Source of the DNA: Labia minor
Lineage: Eukaryota > Arthropoda > Insecta > Dermaptera > Spongiphoridae
Direction of reading: 5' to 3'
Length of the DNA stretch: 64,000 nucleotides
NCBI GenBank assembly: GCA_963082975.1
Contig: OY720348.1
Span: forward strand, 19,707,146-19,771,145
Shown in pieces: positions 1-12,497 of the stretch (position 1 is its first letter; every line of letters starts with the position of its first letter). Both the position numbers and the translations under genes were made by a program. Below the pieces are notes generated by a model that worked only from the letters and a program-made list of their open reading frames with translations, searched no databases and was not told where the DNA came from.

Positions 1-894
1 TTGAAAGGGTTTTTGGTGTATAAAATAAATGTTCCCATTTGGGAACGCTGGTCATTTAATCAAGTAAAATAAAGAAATGCATTTATAAAACATCAAATTA
101 TTTTTTTATTTTTTAGAATTATAAGAAATTATAAACATCAAATTATGTTTTTAGAATTATAAAAAATTAAAAAAACATTGGTTCCCAAACAAAGAAAAAA
201 TTGTCTTCCACTTTGTTCAAGGATCGTACACCTTCATTTGGTAACAATATCCTATACAATCCATAAACCACTGCTTTAGTACAAATCTAACAGGCTTTCC
301 TTGAATAAACTGCTTCATGAAATGGTGACCAAAATATCGTACCATTTTTCCATCGATTTTTCAGAAAATATTCCAAATTTCATGAAATTATTATTCAATT
401 CTACTTAATTACTTAATTTATATTTCTTATTTTGATTAGGTTTATGTTTATAATGTGTGACTAACTAAAAAAATATTTAAGTTGATCATAAATATAAATA
501 AAATAAAAATCTTTATATAACAGCTGAAAGACCAGAGTTCCCAAATGGAAACAATTTATTTTTTAATGTTTTGTAAAATTCAAATGAAAAGTTTTTATTT
601 ATTTGAACTAATTATAACTACCACATAGTAAATAAAAAGAAATTTATAAAAACAATAATCATATGTTTAAAAATCACAATTATTAATTTTTAAAATTTTT
701 TTGTTTGTTTTTGTTGCAAGCAAGTACTAATAACTGCTGTAGTTATCAAATATTCTTTTAAAACAAAAGTTAGATTATAACATGATTGATTTTGAAACTT
801 CAAAATTTGAAAATAAAAATTTTTATTTTCATTTTTCTTTCAGATTTATAAACAATTGCTAATCCATATGGTATATGTATAAATATTTTTACAG
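1..894. other. No gene seen; probably NARS1 first intron
   Basis: AT-rich sequence ending in an acceptor (TTTTTACAG, 886-894) for the first visible NARS1 exon. A small GGGAAC/GTTCCC inverted motif occurs near 30-50. No coding exon with a usable donor was found. Confidence 0.5.
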
Positions 895-3800
895 AAATTT
901 ATATCGCTGAAAAACGGGGTGATGATGAGAAAGGTGACGGTTCAAAAGGCAATCCCTTCCGCACAACCCTTCACGCACTTCGTAAAGCAGATTTGGAGAA
1001 TACTGAAATAAATTTCTTTATTGAAAATGAGGAAGAAGAATCGGTAGGCTAATTAAATTCATCTAAATTAGTTTTCTTAATTTAATTGATATCATTTTTT
1101 TAGGGTTATGAACTCCTTTCCAAAACACAATTTAAAAAACTAAAAAAAGTTGTCCAAAGAGAAAAAATCCAGGCGGAAAAACAAACCAATAATGAAAAAT
1201 TGGATGTAATAAAACGACAAAAGAATTTAGAAGATGCACAAAAATTAGATGAAATCGAAGAAGATCCATCTCTACCTCCAGCGAAACCGATTAAACTAGT
1301 TTCTATTAAAAATCATGTCGATCAACGGGTCAAAGTTTTTGGTTGGGTTCATCGACTTCGCCGACAAGGTTTGCTATATTATTTCACACTTCTTACACTT
1401 TCATATTAAATTTCTATCAAAAAAACAAACAAACAAATGTCTCTAAAATTATAAACTTTCAAAATCGCAATTTAAACAAATAAAAAATAACTTAAAATTT
1501 AAAAACTTATCTTCTAATATTATAAGTATAGTTTTTAATCTTGATGTATGAGCGAACAGGGCAGTTATGTTAAATCTCATTAGATAATATTTCTCCTATT
1601 AATATAATTCTTCGAATTTTAATTACCTAGGGAGAAATAAAATATATTTACTTGTGCAGAAAAAAAACATTTATTCTCTTTATTTTTAATCTATATATAT
1701 ATAAAAAGGTTTTTTCTGCACATTGCTCAAAATTTAAAATTTTTTACATATCTTCGTGTTTCATGATCTCTAGAATCCAAAAGTGACTTGAGAATTTTTC
1801 ATGTGTCTGTCTGTCCGAAAATTCTCACGTTATAGACCCAAAATTGGCTGAACCGATTTTGATGAAATTACATCACAATATTCTTGCATATCTCTATTTG
1901 TTCATAGGCTATACATTGTATTTATATCTAATCAATAACCGCAGAAATTAATTTTTTAAAATTTGATATGTACATGTTGTCATTCAGCAGCGCAAATAAT
2001 ACAATACAAAGAGTGTCTATATATATATATATATATATAAAGGTTTTTCATCTGCACATTGCTCAGAATTTAAAATCTTTGCATATCTTCGCGTTTCATG
2101 ATCTCTAGAATCCAAAGTGACTTTAAAATTTATTTAGAAAGATAAAAATAAAAATATAAATATTATAAACATTCTTTGTATTGTATTCTTTGCGCTGATG
2201 AATGACAACATGTACATAACAAATTTTAAAAAATTAATTTCTGCAGTTATGATTAAATATTAATAAAATTTATAGCTTATGAACAGACATGAAAAATTGG
2301 AAAACATCCGCTTGAAAGAGGAAGGACGCTGTGGATGGACAATGTAAGAAGGGACAGAGTAGGAGTTAAATGGTTATAGCTCAGGATAGGGACACTTAGG
2401 GATATGTGTTTGTTGCGGCCAAGAACTTTCGAGTAACGTAGAACCAGGGCCCAGAGGTAGATAGATAGATATAACATATACAATAATAATATATAATTAA
2501 TTTACTGACTAAATTAAAATATATTTTAAGTAAGAACACAAGAACAAATAAATGTTTTATCTAATATACTGATTGAAACAAAATGGATGAAAACCTTTTA
2601 CATATAAACTTTCAACCAATAACTATGAATTATACTTCGGGGGTACAGGGGGCAGAGCCTAGGTGTGAAGAGCGCCGAAGGCGATCTGAACAGCTAGTAG
2701 TATATAATAATAACAGTGTTTGTTCATTGTAAATTTATAAAGAAATATTTGTTTTTAAATGAATTGTTGCATTTAATATTAAATGAACATCTTAATATAG
2801 ACATCCTCTTTATTAAAATAATTGTTTTACAAATACAAAACTATTTCTTTTCCCTATTCAGGTAAAGGCTTAATTTTTATAACAATTCGAGATGGTACAG
2901 GATTTCTTCAATGTGTTCTTGCTAATAAATTATGTCAAACTTATAATGCTATTACACTAAATATGGAATCTTCTGTCCAATTCTATGGATTTCTCAAAAG
3001 TCTTCCTAAAGGGCATCAAGTAAGTAAATCTTATTTATTCTTAGATTCAAATGCACTGCAATTTTAATTGAAAATATATCTACAAGTGCAAGGGGTACAA
3101 TTCTTTTTCAGGCACCAGGAGACGTCGAGTTACAAGTGGATTACTGGCGTTTAATTGGTACTGCACCTGCTGGTGGGGTTGACTCGATTCTCAATGAAGA
3201 AGCCCTTCCTGATGTCCAATTGGATAACCGACACATTATGATCCGTAAAGAGAAAGTATCTAATGTCTTGAAACTCCGATCGATTATTTTACAAGCATTT
3301 CGAAGTCATTACGCCTCTCAAGGTTACAATGAAGTCACCCCACCTACACTCGTACAAACCCAAGTTGAAGGCGGTTCCACACTTTTCAAATTGAATTATT
3401 TTGGGTAATTCAATTCTTCATTTAATAAACCATCTTTAATAATTTAATGATAACTACAATCAGGTCCAATAAATTGATATATTTTCAGTGAAGAGGCATT
3501 TCTTACACAATCCTCCCAGCTCTATCTCGAAACTTGTTTACCTTCGCTGGGGGATGTTTATTGTATAGCTCAAAGTTATCGTGCTGAACAAAGTAGAACT
3601 CGTCGACATTTGGCAGAATATACGCATATTGAAGCCGAATGTGCTTTCCTTACATTCAATGATCTTCTCGATCGTCTGGAGCTTTTAGTATGTGATGTCG
3701 TCAAACGTGTTATGGACTCCCCAGCAGGCGAAGATGTATTAGCTCTGAATCCAGTAAGATCAATTTCAAGTTTACATTACAAAGAGAAAACAAATTTTCA

Positions 3801-4466
3801 TTATCAATTCCATTTGATTTTAGGATTTTAAACCACCAGAACAACCATTTATCCGAATGGATTACAAAGAGGCAATTGAATTCCTTAAAGATAATAATAT
3901 TACCAAAGATGATGGTACTTATTATGAATTCGGGGAGGTAATTGAAAATCTATATATTTTCTTTGTAAATTTCTATCGATATTTTCACTATTGATGAGAA
4001 AATATCTTTTCTATCAATCCTCAATCTAAACAATTTTATCCTTAAGTCGATACCACTCATTCCTTTTTTACCGACCGACGATAGGAAGGGAGGTATTGTT
4101 TTTACACCAAGTTTCACATGTGGAGATATTTACATACCTCCACGAATCATACATTGTGTTAACAGAAAAAAGTATTTTTAGCAAGATATATGTCCGTCTG
4201 TGTGTCCGTATAGACGAGTACAGCTTGAAAGGTTGAACCGATTGTGATAAAATTAGATATATTTACTTAATTCATCCGTAGCATGAATTCATCAACTTTT
4301 GGTCCTGAAACCGAAAGTGGTAGTTTACAAAGTATTAATTTTATATTCATTGTCGGAGAATATTTCACTTAAAATATAGTAGTAATTAATAATTGAGTAA
4401 TTAAATTAAAAATAAAAACCAAGATAATATGATTTTAATTCAAGTTTTAAAAATATTTTTTTTTAT

Positions 4467-4504
<38 letters not shown>

Positions 4505-5136
4505 GTTATTTTGAAATTAAATTATTTCAAATCGTCGGTCGGTTCTGTGCCTGGCCACAGCTCATATTTTTTTTAAAAAAACAATAATGAACCAGATTGA
4601 AATTGTTAGAAAAATAAATTAACACTTTCAAATGGAATATGAAAAGAATAATTTTATAGAGTATAATAATTTTAGGATATTCCTGAAATGCCTGAACGAA
4701 AGATGACTGATTTAATTGGGAAGCCAATTATGCTTTGTCGCTTTCCAAAAGAAATCAAATCATTTTATATGGAGGTGTGTCCCGAGGATAATCGACTGAC
4801 CGAATCGGTAGATGTACTTATGCCTGGGGTTGGCGAAATAGTCGGGGGCTCCATGCGTATTTCAAATCTTGAGGCATTGCTCGAAGGGTGCGTATCAAAC
4901 ATAATTACACCATAATAATAACTCGCTCATAATTAATCTGTACATATTTCAGATATAAAAGAGAAGCAATCGATCCTACTCCTTACTATTGGTACACAGA
5001 TCAACGTAAATATGGCACATGTCCCCATGGAGGCTATGGTCTTGGCTTGGAACGATTTGTTTGTTGGATGCTTAATCGTTATCACATTCGTGAAGTATGC
5101 TTGTATCCACGTTTTCTAGAAAGATGCAAGCCATAA
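895..5136 (+). CDS. NARS1: Asparaginyl-tRNA synthetase, cytosolic (5' end missing)
   Basis: Charges tRNA-Asn with asparagine in the cytosol; class II synthetase. Exons read from splice sites and homology: 895-1043, 1104-1368, 2862-3019, 3112-3404, 3489-3753, 3824-3937, 4676-4887, 4953-5136 (stop TAA). All introns are GT-AG and phases join cleanly. They give about 546 residues, so only about four codons of the usual ~548-residue protein are missing. The first visible codon is split at 894/895, so the initiating exon lies upstream, probably outside the window. Order: animal-specific N-terminal extension ([19 protein letters not shown]), OB-fold anticodon domain ([15 protein letters not shown]), class II core with motif 1 around [13 protein letters not shown], motif 2 around [19 protein letters not shown], and motif 3 GLGLERF. 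It ends [12 protein letters not shown] as in other animals. Intron 1369-2861 holds a Helitron and intron 3938-4675 a HINE-like element. Family assignment is certain; the start is unresolved. Confidence 0.96.
1690..2697 (+). mobile_element. Helitron, internally deleted, in NARS1 intron
   Basis: Starts TCTATATATATATAAAAAGG after an A and ends in a hairpin (AGAGCGCC-GAA-GGCGATCT) followed by GAACAGCTAG and a T, the expected A|TC...CTAG|T Helitron insertion. A second copy of the 5' end starts at about 2016, so the copy is nested or internally duplicated. The 3' half (about 2285-2460) carries the tail of a decayed reverse-transcriptase gene shared with other copies in this window. Confidence 0.7.
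4070..4563 (+). mobile_element. HINE family 3 copy in NARS1 intron
   Basis: Begins ACCGACCGACGATAGGAAGG, has a degenerate (GTCT)n block near 4190 and a (TA)n run at 4471-4502. It ends CGTCGGTCGGTTCTGTG followed by the stem-loop CTGTGCCTGGCCACAG. The 5' motif and the 3' CGTCGGTCGGT are inverted copies of each other. Same strand as the gene. Confidence 0.7.
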
Positions 5137-5174
5137 AGTACCCAATTAATTAACATTCTATTATTATTTTTATC

Positions 5175-5180
5175 AATAAA
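5175..5180 (+). terminator. Polyadenylation signal of NARS1
   Basis: AATAAA lies 39 bp after the NARS1 stop codon. It is the first canonical signal downstream and is followed by A/T-rich sequence. Position fits a short 3' UTR. Confidence 0.6.
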
Positions 5181-6286
5181 ACAAATTAAAACAAAACATT
5201 TAAATAATTCTAACTATTCCAATATTCGGATAGAAATATTTCATCAAAACCAAATTGCTGATTAAGAATTTTTTTCTTTGCTTTATTTTTCCAATTTAGG
5301 AAAAATAATTTTTTGTTTTATATTTAAAAATTGTAATATTTCATGCAATAAATATAAATAAAAAAAATAATAACTTTAATAATTACTTTCTTTTCAATTT
5401 GAAAATATTTAATACAAAAATTATTCTATTTTTTGAATTTTTCTTTTAAGTATTCCCTTTACTAGTTATATAAACTGATTTCCTTTCAAAAAAAAAAATA
5501 GCCTATTTTAAGAAAATGGCCTAGATTTTTGTTATATCACCAAATATACATTTCCAGATTTAAAATTCTTTTGACTCATAAAATCATCATTCATTGTCTG
5601 TGAGGATATAATACTTTTAGTGATTGAATTAACAGTTCTATAGACTAATTATGCTTTGTCGTTTTTAATAAACACTTGAAGGATTAAATGTAGAAAAATT
5701 AAGCTAAATTAAACGAAAAAGAAATTATATGTCAAAAGTTGTTCACTTATTTAGCATGCTCAAGTTAAAATTTAAATATTTAATTTTTAATTCTTAAAAT
5801 ATTCTAAATATTCTGTTTATAGAGTAATTAACATTATAATTAATGTTACAGATCAGGAAAATAAATGAATCAATTTTTATATAGAAATCAAGTATTAGGA
5901 TAAAAAACTTATGATTTAAAGAAATTAGATAAAGAATATATTAAATTATTTTTTTTATTCTTTCACTTTTTTGTTTTTTTTTTTTTTTGTAAATTTAAAT
6001 AGAATTCCGCAATCACATTAATTCATTGCTATTCTATTCCACTCTAATATTGTTATTTATCTTACAAATTAATTAAGTACAAATTTAAGTTTATTAAAAA
6101 ACTAGTTTAATATATTTATAAAAATGTCTAAAAATTAATATCAATAACAGATTTCTTTTGATAAAACAAAAACGTTTAAATTCAAGAGTAAGTAAATATA
6201 TTGTCAAAAGAATAAATGTAGAATAGTTTTAATCTTTAAATTAAATAAAATTGTTTCCATCTTATGTCATGGAAAATTAATTTTAA
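5181..6286. other. Intergenic, nothing recognised
   Basis: AT-rich spacer after NARS1 with homopolymer runs (for example the T run near 5976-5988). No open frame, RNA gene or repeat family found elsewhere in the window was recognised. Confidence 0.5.
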
Positions 6287-6670
6287 CCCCTCAAGCCGTT
6301 AACCCGAGTACGTACTCGCTCGACAAAATCTATCGTAACGAGAGGACCCCGAGTCTGTACTCGCTGGCTTCCAGCTTTTATATAAATATGCATTTCTCTG
6401 GCATCTCTCGATCAATTTTGAAAATTGTTGCACTTTTTAAAACTACAATAATTACTCTCGCTTTTTCCACTTTTTTTTCAAATACATGTTTTTTCGAGAG
6501 TCTTCAAAACTTAATTTCTAGCTAAGCTGATTAAATTTTTTGTATACAAAGAAACATCTTCCCTTGACATCTCTTGGAAATTTCACAAATTTATGTTGAG
6601 TAGTTTATGAGATATTAATTATTTTAGGCAAGAATGCATTTTTCGCTCATTTAATTCCCGGCTTGAGGGG
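6287..6670. mobile_element. piggyBac-type MITE
   Basis: 384 bp flanked on both sides by TTAA (6283-6286 and 6671-6674), with terminal inverted repeats CCCCTCAAGCCG / CGGCTTGAGGGG. TTAA target duplication with C-rich termini is the piggyBac signature. No transposase frame, so non-autonomous. The interior has two imperfect repeats containing GTACTCGCT. Confidence 0.8.
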
Positions 6671-7084
6671 TTAATTTTAATAATATTGATTGATTTTTGA
6701 AAAATAAATAAAAAATATATTAACTGAAATATATAATTAGACGATGTTTTGACTATATTTATAAGAATAAAATTAATTATTTGTGACTTTTGGTTTTATC
6801 ATACCAAAATTCGATTTCTCTTATATCAATTTTATATTATTTATTATATCATTTAATGAATTTCAAGAGGATTCAATTTAAATTCGTTTTTAATAAAAAA
6901 AAAAGTACAAACAATTGAATTTTATTTTTAACATTTCAAATATTCAAAAAGGTATTAGGTTGAAATTATTATAGGAAACAATTATTTTACAATTTTAAAT
7001 GAGGAAAAATGAATATTAATTTGATTGATAATAAGAAATGGTTGATTTTTATTTCAATAGTGCAGTGGTACTATCGCGAAAAAT
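6671..7084. other. Intergenic, nothing recognised
   Basis: AT-rich spacer between the piggyBac MITE and the retroelement fragment. No coding or RNA signal seen. Confidence 0.4.
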
Positions 7085-7275
7085 ATATTGATGGGGAGAC
7101 CTATTGGGAAACGTCTGCTTGGAAGACCAAGGACGCGGTGGGTGGACAATGTAAGATGGAACGTGAGAGAGATGGGACAGGGTAAGTGTTGAATGGTTGT
7201 GACTCAGGATAGGATCACTTGGAGGAATGTGGTTGCTGCGGCCAAGAACTTTACGAGTTCCGTAGAGCCATAGAG
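7085..7275 (+). pseudogene. 3' fragment of non-LTR retrotransposon pol
   Basis: Plus-strand conceptual translation gives RPIGKRLLGRPRTRWVDN and, after a stop, QDRITWRNVVAAAKNF. This is the C-terminal end of pol proteins of insect non-LTR elements and matches fragments at 2285-2460, 32330-32490 and 35560-35640. It contains stops and no RT core. The clade was not assigned. Confidence 0.6.
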
Positions 7276-8650
7276 ATAGATAGGTAGAGTGGTAGTCAAA
7301 CTTTGAAAACACTCAGCAACCTTTCTGTTGGTAAATGAAACCATAATTAAAATAAATTGTTTTTTTTTTCAATTTACAGATGTAAATGTTTATTAATTGT
7401 AAACAAACACTTGTAGTTCGAAAAATTATACAAACAAAAAAAATAACAGATAATTTAATTTATTAGAAAACTTAATTGTGTGACAAAAAATAAATAATTA
7501 GTTCTTTAATTGTAAATAATATTATACATGGATTTATTATTAAAGGTTAAAATATTTATATTATAATCAATAAATAGGAGCGACCGGAGGGCATCAAACA
7601 TGGTTAATTGTTATAATAGGTGGTACAACTTCACCTCAAGTAAACTTTCATTAAATGAGTTTAAAGAAAAAGAGAAGTAGTTTATCTTGTCTAGTATGTC
7701 ACTGGCTTAAGATTTCATCTGTTATATTTTTCCAATTAATCATATCAAATAAATTTAACAAATTATATTTGTGTTTTTTTCTAAATTTATGGAGATGGAG
7801 AATTAGACATTTATTCTTTGTGTTCTAAATCAGAATCAAAGAGTGATTTTAATGGGATTCAGTTGTAAATTGGATTTGTAGACGCTAAATCCAATGATGG
7901 GCCATGTAAAGGATTTATAATCGTTGAATTGTATATCCTACTAATATTCTTTGTTTTCACATGTCTAGCCTCTATTTATCTAAAGACAAAGAGGAACCTG
8001 TTTAAATTTACATGTCTGTAAATTTGAAAAGTCTAGTGGATGGATGATCTAGCAAATTGAAAACATCTGCCTTTTCTATCTCATTCTTTAATTTATAGAC
8101 TTTTTAGCATTAGAGAAAAGAATTAACTCTTTCAATCTCAAAATTTAATTAATTTAAAAATATTTTTAAAGGACGAGGTAGTGTAGTTAAGGTTGTGGAA
8201 AGTTAGATGAATAATTTTCCACTAACTACTCTTTAAAACCTTTTCATCAACATGCTAGGATTTGTTTTTTATGAAAATAAATAACAATTATCCATAATCA
8301 TAATCTTTGGTAACAATTTTATTAATTTATTTTTTAAAATTTAATTTAATTTATTTTTAAAACAAAAAAAAATTTCTTTTTGTTTTTTTACACATTTACC
8401 TTTTCAAAATAAAAAAAAACAAAGAAATTTATGTATATCGCTCAAAATTTGTATAAATGATTAAAATTAATACTACAATAAATTATCTTACGTAAAAACA
8501 AATACTTTTACTAATTAATACTTTTTCGCATCTAGATTAAAATCTCACAAATCAGACCTTTTAAATAAGTTATTATATTTTCGAGCACAAATTATTCGTT
8601 AATATTTGATGTTTTACTAAAATTATGGTCTACTATTTTTTATAGTCCAA
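7276..8650. other. Intergenic, nothing recognised
   Basis: Spacer between the convergent NARS1 and IDH3A genes. It must contain the IDH3A 3' UTR. No further gene or named repeat recognised. Confidence 0.4.
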
Positions 8651-11600
8651 TTATAATTTTTCAACGCGACTACAAATAGCATCTGTAAATTCCGAACATT
8701 TGCTTTTGCCCCCTAAATCCCCTGTGCGATATTTTCCATCTTTTATAGTTTCTAGACAAGCCCTTTCGATTCTTTTGGCATATTCAGGCAATTTCATGTA
8801 ATGGAGCATCATTACCGCGGAAAGAAGCAAAGCTGTAGGATTAGCCAAGTCTTTTCCAGCAATATCTGGCGCAGTACCATGCACCTAAAAAAAAGAAAGA
8901 AATATTTATTTGAATATTGAATTCATTTATTATTATTATTATGTATACAAACCGATTCAAATAGTGCTCCTTTAAGTCCAATATTTCCACTTGGAGTAAG
9001 TCCCAAGCCTCCAACGAGACCTGCACACATATCGGATAAAATATCGCCGTAAAGATTTGGCATCACCAATAAATCATACTGTGTTGGATCTTGGACCATA
9101 TTTAAACAAACTGTATCCAAATACTTTTCTTCAAAAAGAATTTCAGGATTATTCTTTGCTGCCTTGCGGCAACATTGAAGGAAAAGTCCATCCGACATTC
9201 GCCTAAATTTTAAAGAAAAAAAAAGAATATATAGATAAAAATCGAAATATATATGATTAAATATTTAATATATCTGATTATACTGAAGCGCCAACTATTT
9301 ATTATAATCAAAATAAAATTAAAAAACTAAAAAATAACCATAAAAAACATCAAATAATCAATAAATCTCTTCAATTAAATTTGAATCAGGATAAATATTC
9401 TTTAAATTATATTGTCTTTGTTTTATTTACTAAATAAAATGAATGTGATATAAATTATATAAATACACAGGTTAGCTGTATTACCCTTTCATTAATAAAA
9501 ATAAAATAAATTATTTATTTGCTTAAAAAACAGACAAAATGTTTGAATCTAATGATTTTAAAAGAAAATAATCATAGAATGGCTAAAATTATTATTCATT
9601 CTATCTAGTATAAAATTTTTTAATATTTATCATATAAAATATAAAGAGATAAATAAATAGATTTAAGTTCCGTTATATATATATATATATATATTTGCGA
9701 TATAATTCGTTTTTTGAAATTGTAAATATATCATTTTTCTATGATATTATTATTTAATATACTTACATAATATTGGCTTTATGTACAGCAGTTACTTTTT
9801 TCCGACCATTCGATTTAGCATATTCAAATGCATAATCCGCTACTCGACTTGAAGCATGTTCCGTAATTAACTTAATACTTTGAACGACTCCTTCTACAAT
9901 TTCATGCTCAATTCCTGAGTATTCACCTTCCGTGTTTTCTCGTATCGTTACCACATCGACATTATCGTAAGGTGTTTTAAATCCCTCCAGAGATCGACAT
10001 GGTCTAACATTTGCATATAAATCAAATTCCCTATACGTTTAAGAAAAATATTTATTAATTTATTTATTTTAATATATTTCCTTTTTAAAATTGTATTAGT
10101 ATATATTATTTGAACCAGGCACCTCGAGGACTTAATTTCGCCAGTTGATTCTTTGATTAATTCTAAGAAACTTTTTCCTTGGGCAATTATTGGGCAGACT
10201 TCTAGTTTTCAAAATAAAAAGGATTAAAGATTGGATATAAATCCATTGATATTCCATTTAGCTACCATGTTTTATCAGTTTGACCAGCAGAGGGCGTGAC
10301 TAATTTTCGTTTTTTTTCAGTTCAGATTGTATAAAGAGAAAAATTAAAAAATTAATTAATTAAATTTCCCTATATCCAAACCGAACAACAAAAACCGAAA
10401 ATTAGTGAATTAGCCAATAAAAATTACTTAATGGCTGCCCATTTCGACATTCATAACCATCTAATTTATATCCAATCTTTAATCCTTTTTATCTCGAAAA
10501 TTAGTAGTCTGCCCAATAATTGTCTAAGGAAAAAGTTTCTTAGAATTAATCGAAGAATCAACTGGCGAAGTTTCATCTAATTCCTCGAGGTGCCTGGTTC
10601 AAATAATATATACCATTGTATTTAATATGAACATACTTCCTCAAAGCTAAATTAAGTGAACGATGCCCTTTTCCAACTGGTGTCATAAGTGGTCCTTTTA
10701 ATCCAACTGTATTTTTGTTTACACTATCAATAGCTTGCTGGGGAATTCCAAATTTGCCATCAGGCCCTTTCACGGGGGTAACATCCACCGATTCCCATTC
10801 AATTGGCACCTGAAATTCAAATAAGAAAATAAAAAAAAAATATTTTCAAAATAATAAATATTTTAAAATGTTTATAAATTCTATCGATTTCCACTAGTAA
10901 AACTTGAGAGTTAAGTGGTTTATTAGAAATATTTATTTTGTAAATTTTTTTGCTTTATACCTTTTTTTTTTAATTGAAATACGATTAAAATAAAATTAAT
11001 ACAGGGAAATTATATTATTTAAAACGATTCATTTTAGTTTATAACCATACGAATAAATCAAATATAAATTAAAAATTATATGTACAAAAGTACAAATTAT
11101 ATAACTTAAATAATATAATATTAAAGGAAGAAGAGATAACTTTCTCGAAACATTGTCAGTCGCACTTTAACACGCTTCGGCCGGCATGTACCACCGGTGG
11201 CTCATGTCGCCACATAAAATAAATAGACAAATTATGGAGCCGGCGGGAATGTGTTATGTAGACTTTGATCAATGAACAAAAGACCTTTCACTGGCGTAGA
11301 TCAACACATTTATATGGCTAGAAATCAACTGCAATATATATATATATATATATATATCTTTTGAACAAATCGAATTATTATTGATTAGTAACTAATAATC
11401 AACTCATTAAAAGACCCTTAATAATTATCAAAATAACCACAAAAGCTTTAATAAATACAATAATCAACTCATTTGGCTAGAGAAATATTTTTTTTTACCA
11501 TCATCATCGCTCCTGAGGTGAATTTAAGAATATATAAAAAATAATAACTATATATTAAAAAAAAAAATTATTTATTTAAAATTTAATTTCTATTATTAAT

Positions 11601-12086
11601 TTAGTAATAATAATTTTATTAAATTAATAAAGAAAAAAATAGTTTATATTATTAGTATTTTAGGTTTATTATCGAAAGATATTTTTTTTTATGAATAATA
11701 AAAAAAAAAAAGAAATGGAAAATTCACCTTGGCCGCAGCAAATATTTTTTGCACTGCTGCAGATATTTCAGGACCAATTCCATCCCCTGGAATTATTGTT
11801 ACTAATCGAGATTGTGAACTATATCTACGACAAAGTGGAAGTGAATTGGTAACCTAAAAAAAAATAATAATAATAAAATATTGATTATTCTTTAAAGAGA
11901 AAATTCATTTGAATTTTATTTAAATTTACGTTATTATTATGTAATATTTTAGTTAATTTTTACTCTATTTTACATATGGTAATGGAAATAGATCACACAT
12001 GGTTAGTCAATCATAGAATATAAATTCAATGCAAATATTATATATTTATATATTCCACTTACATTTCGAAAGAATTGTGAAGCCAT
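8651..12086 (-). CDS. IDH3A: Isocitrate dehydrogenase [NAD] subunit alpha, mitochondrial
   Basis: Catalytic subunit of the TCA-cycle NAD-dependent isocitrate dehydrogenase (isocitrate + NAD to 2-oxoglutarate + CO2 + NADH) in the mitochondrial matrix. Six exons on the minus strand: 12086-12063 (MASQFFRN), 11853-11728, 10809-10637, 10030-9767, 9202-8953, 8884-8651. They total 1071 nt, 356 aa plus stop; animal orthologues are about 366 aa. The N-terminus is a basic, serine-rich presequence ending near CRRYSSQ, then [15 protein letters not shown]. Family signatures include [27 protein letters not shown] (catalytic Tyr), [10 protein letters not shown] (catalytic Lys), NLYGDILSD (metal-binding Asp residues) and [10 protein letters not shown] (cofactor site). 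All junctions are GT-AG with matching phase. The ATG is supported by the presequence and a good donor (GTAAGTGG). Intron 10031-10636 contains a foldback element. Converges on NARS1. Confidence 0.97.
10100..10612. mobile_element. Foldback element in IDH3A intron
   Basis: About 150-bp arms in inverted orientation: GAACCAGGCACCTCGAG near 10111 and CTCGAGGTGCCTGGTTC near 10584. The arms continue inward through TAATTCTAAGAAACTTTTTC to GGATTAAAGATTGGATAT. The centre (CAGCTACCATG-like, GACCAGCAGAGGGCGTGACT) is shared with foldbacks at 53.95 and 59.7 kb. No coding capacity. It would form a long hairpin in the IDH3A pre-mRNA. Confidence 0.75.
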
Positions 12087-12497
12087 GTTATTATTTAAAT
12101 AAAAATGGAAATGAATAGATGTGAACTTTGCTTCTTTGAATATTGGCTAGAGATCGCAAATCTAAAATGGAGGGGAGATTCGAAAGCCAGGGGTGGGAAT
12201 GAGCGGCCTTATTTGATTCATAAGCAATAAGATTATAGTTGTTTTCGCACAGCCCTAAAGGAGCTAGATGGCCCTGGAATCGCGCACTATTCAAATATTA
12301 GATATAATATATAGTATAAATTAATTACAAAATCACATTTTTTTTTTTTTTGTTGAAAAAATCAAAACAATCTCATATATATATATATGAATTTATTTAT
12401 TTATATTTATAGCCTTTATTATGGTTCATTTATACATATTTTTATAATATTTACATTTATAATTTTTTAAAATTGTGTAACCAGGCCCCTTAGGGCA
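12087..12497. other. Upstream region of IDH3A
   Basis: Holds the IDH3A 5' UTR and promoter. A less AT-rich stretch at 12130-12290, just upstream of the ATG, may be the core promoter. No motif was decisive. Confidence 0.35.

Noticed and set aside
29-50. ATG followed by an in-phase GT that could be the NARS1 first exon
   Set aside because: The frame would join in phase, but the donor GTCATT is weak and the predicted residues do not resemble the conserved start of the protein.
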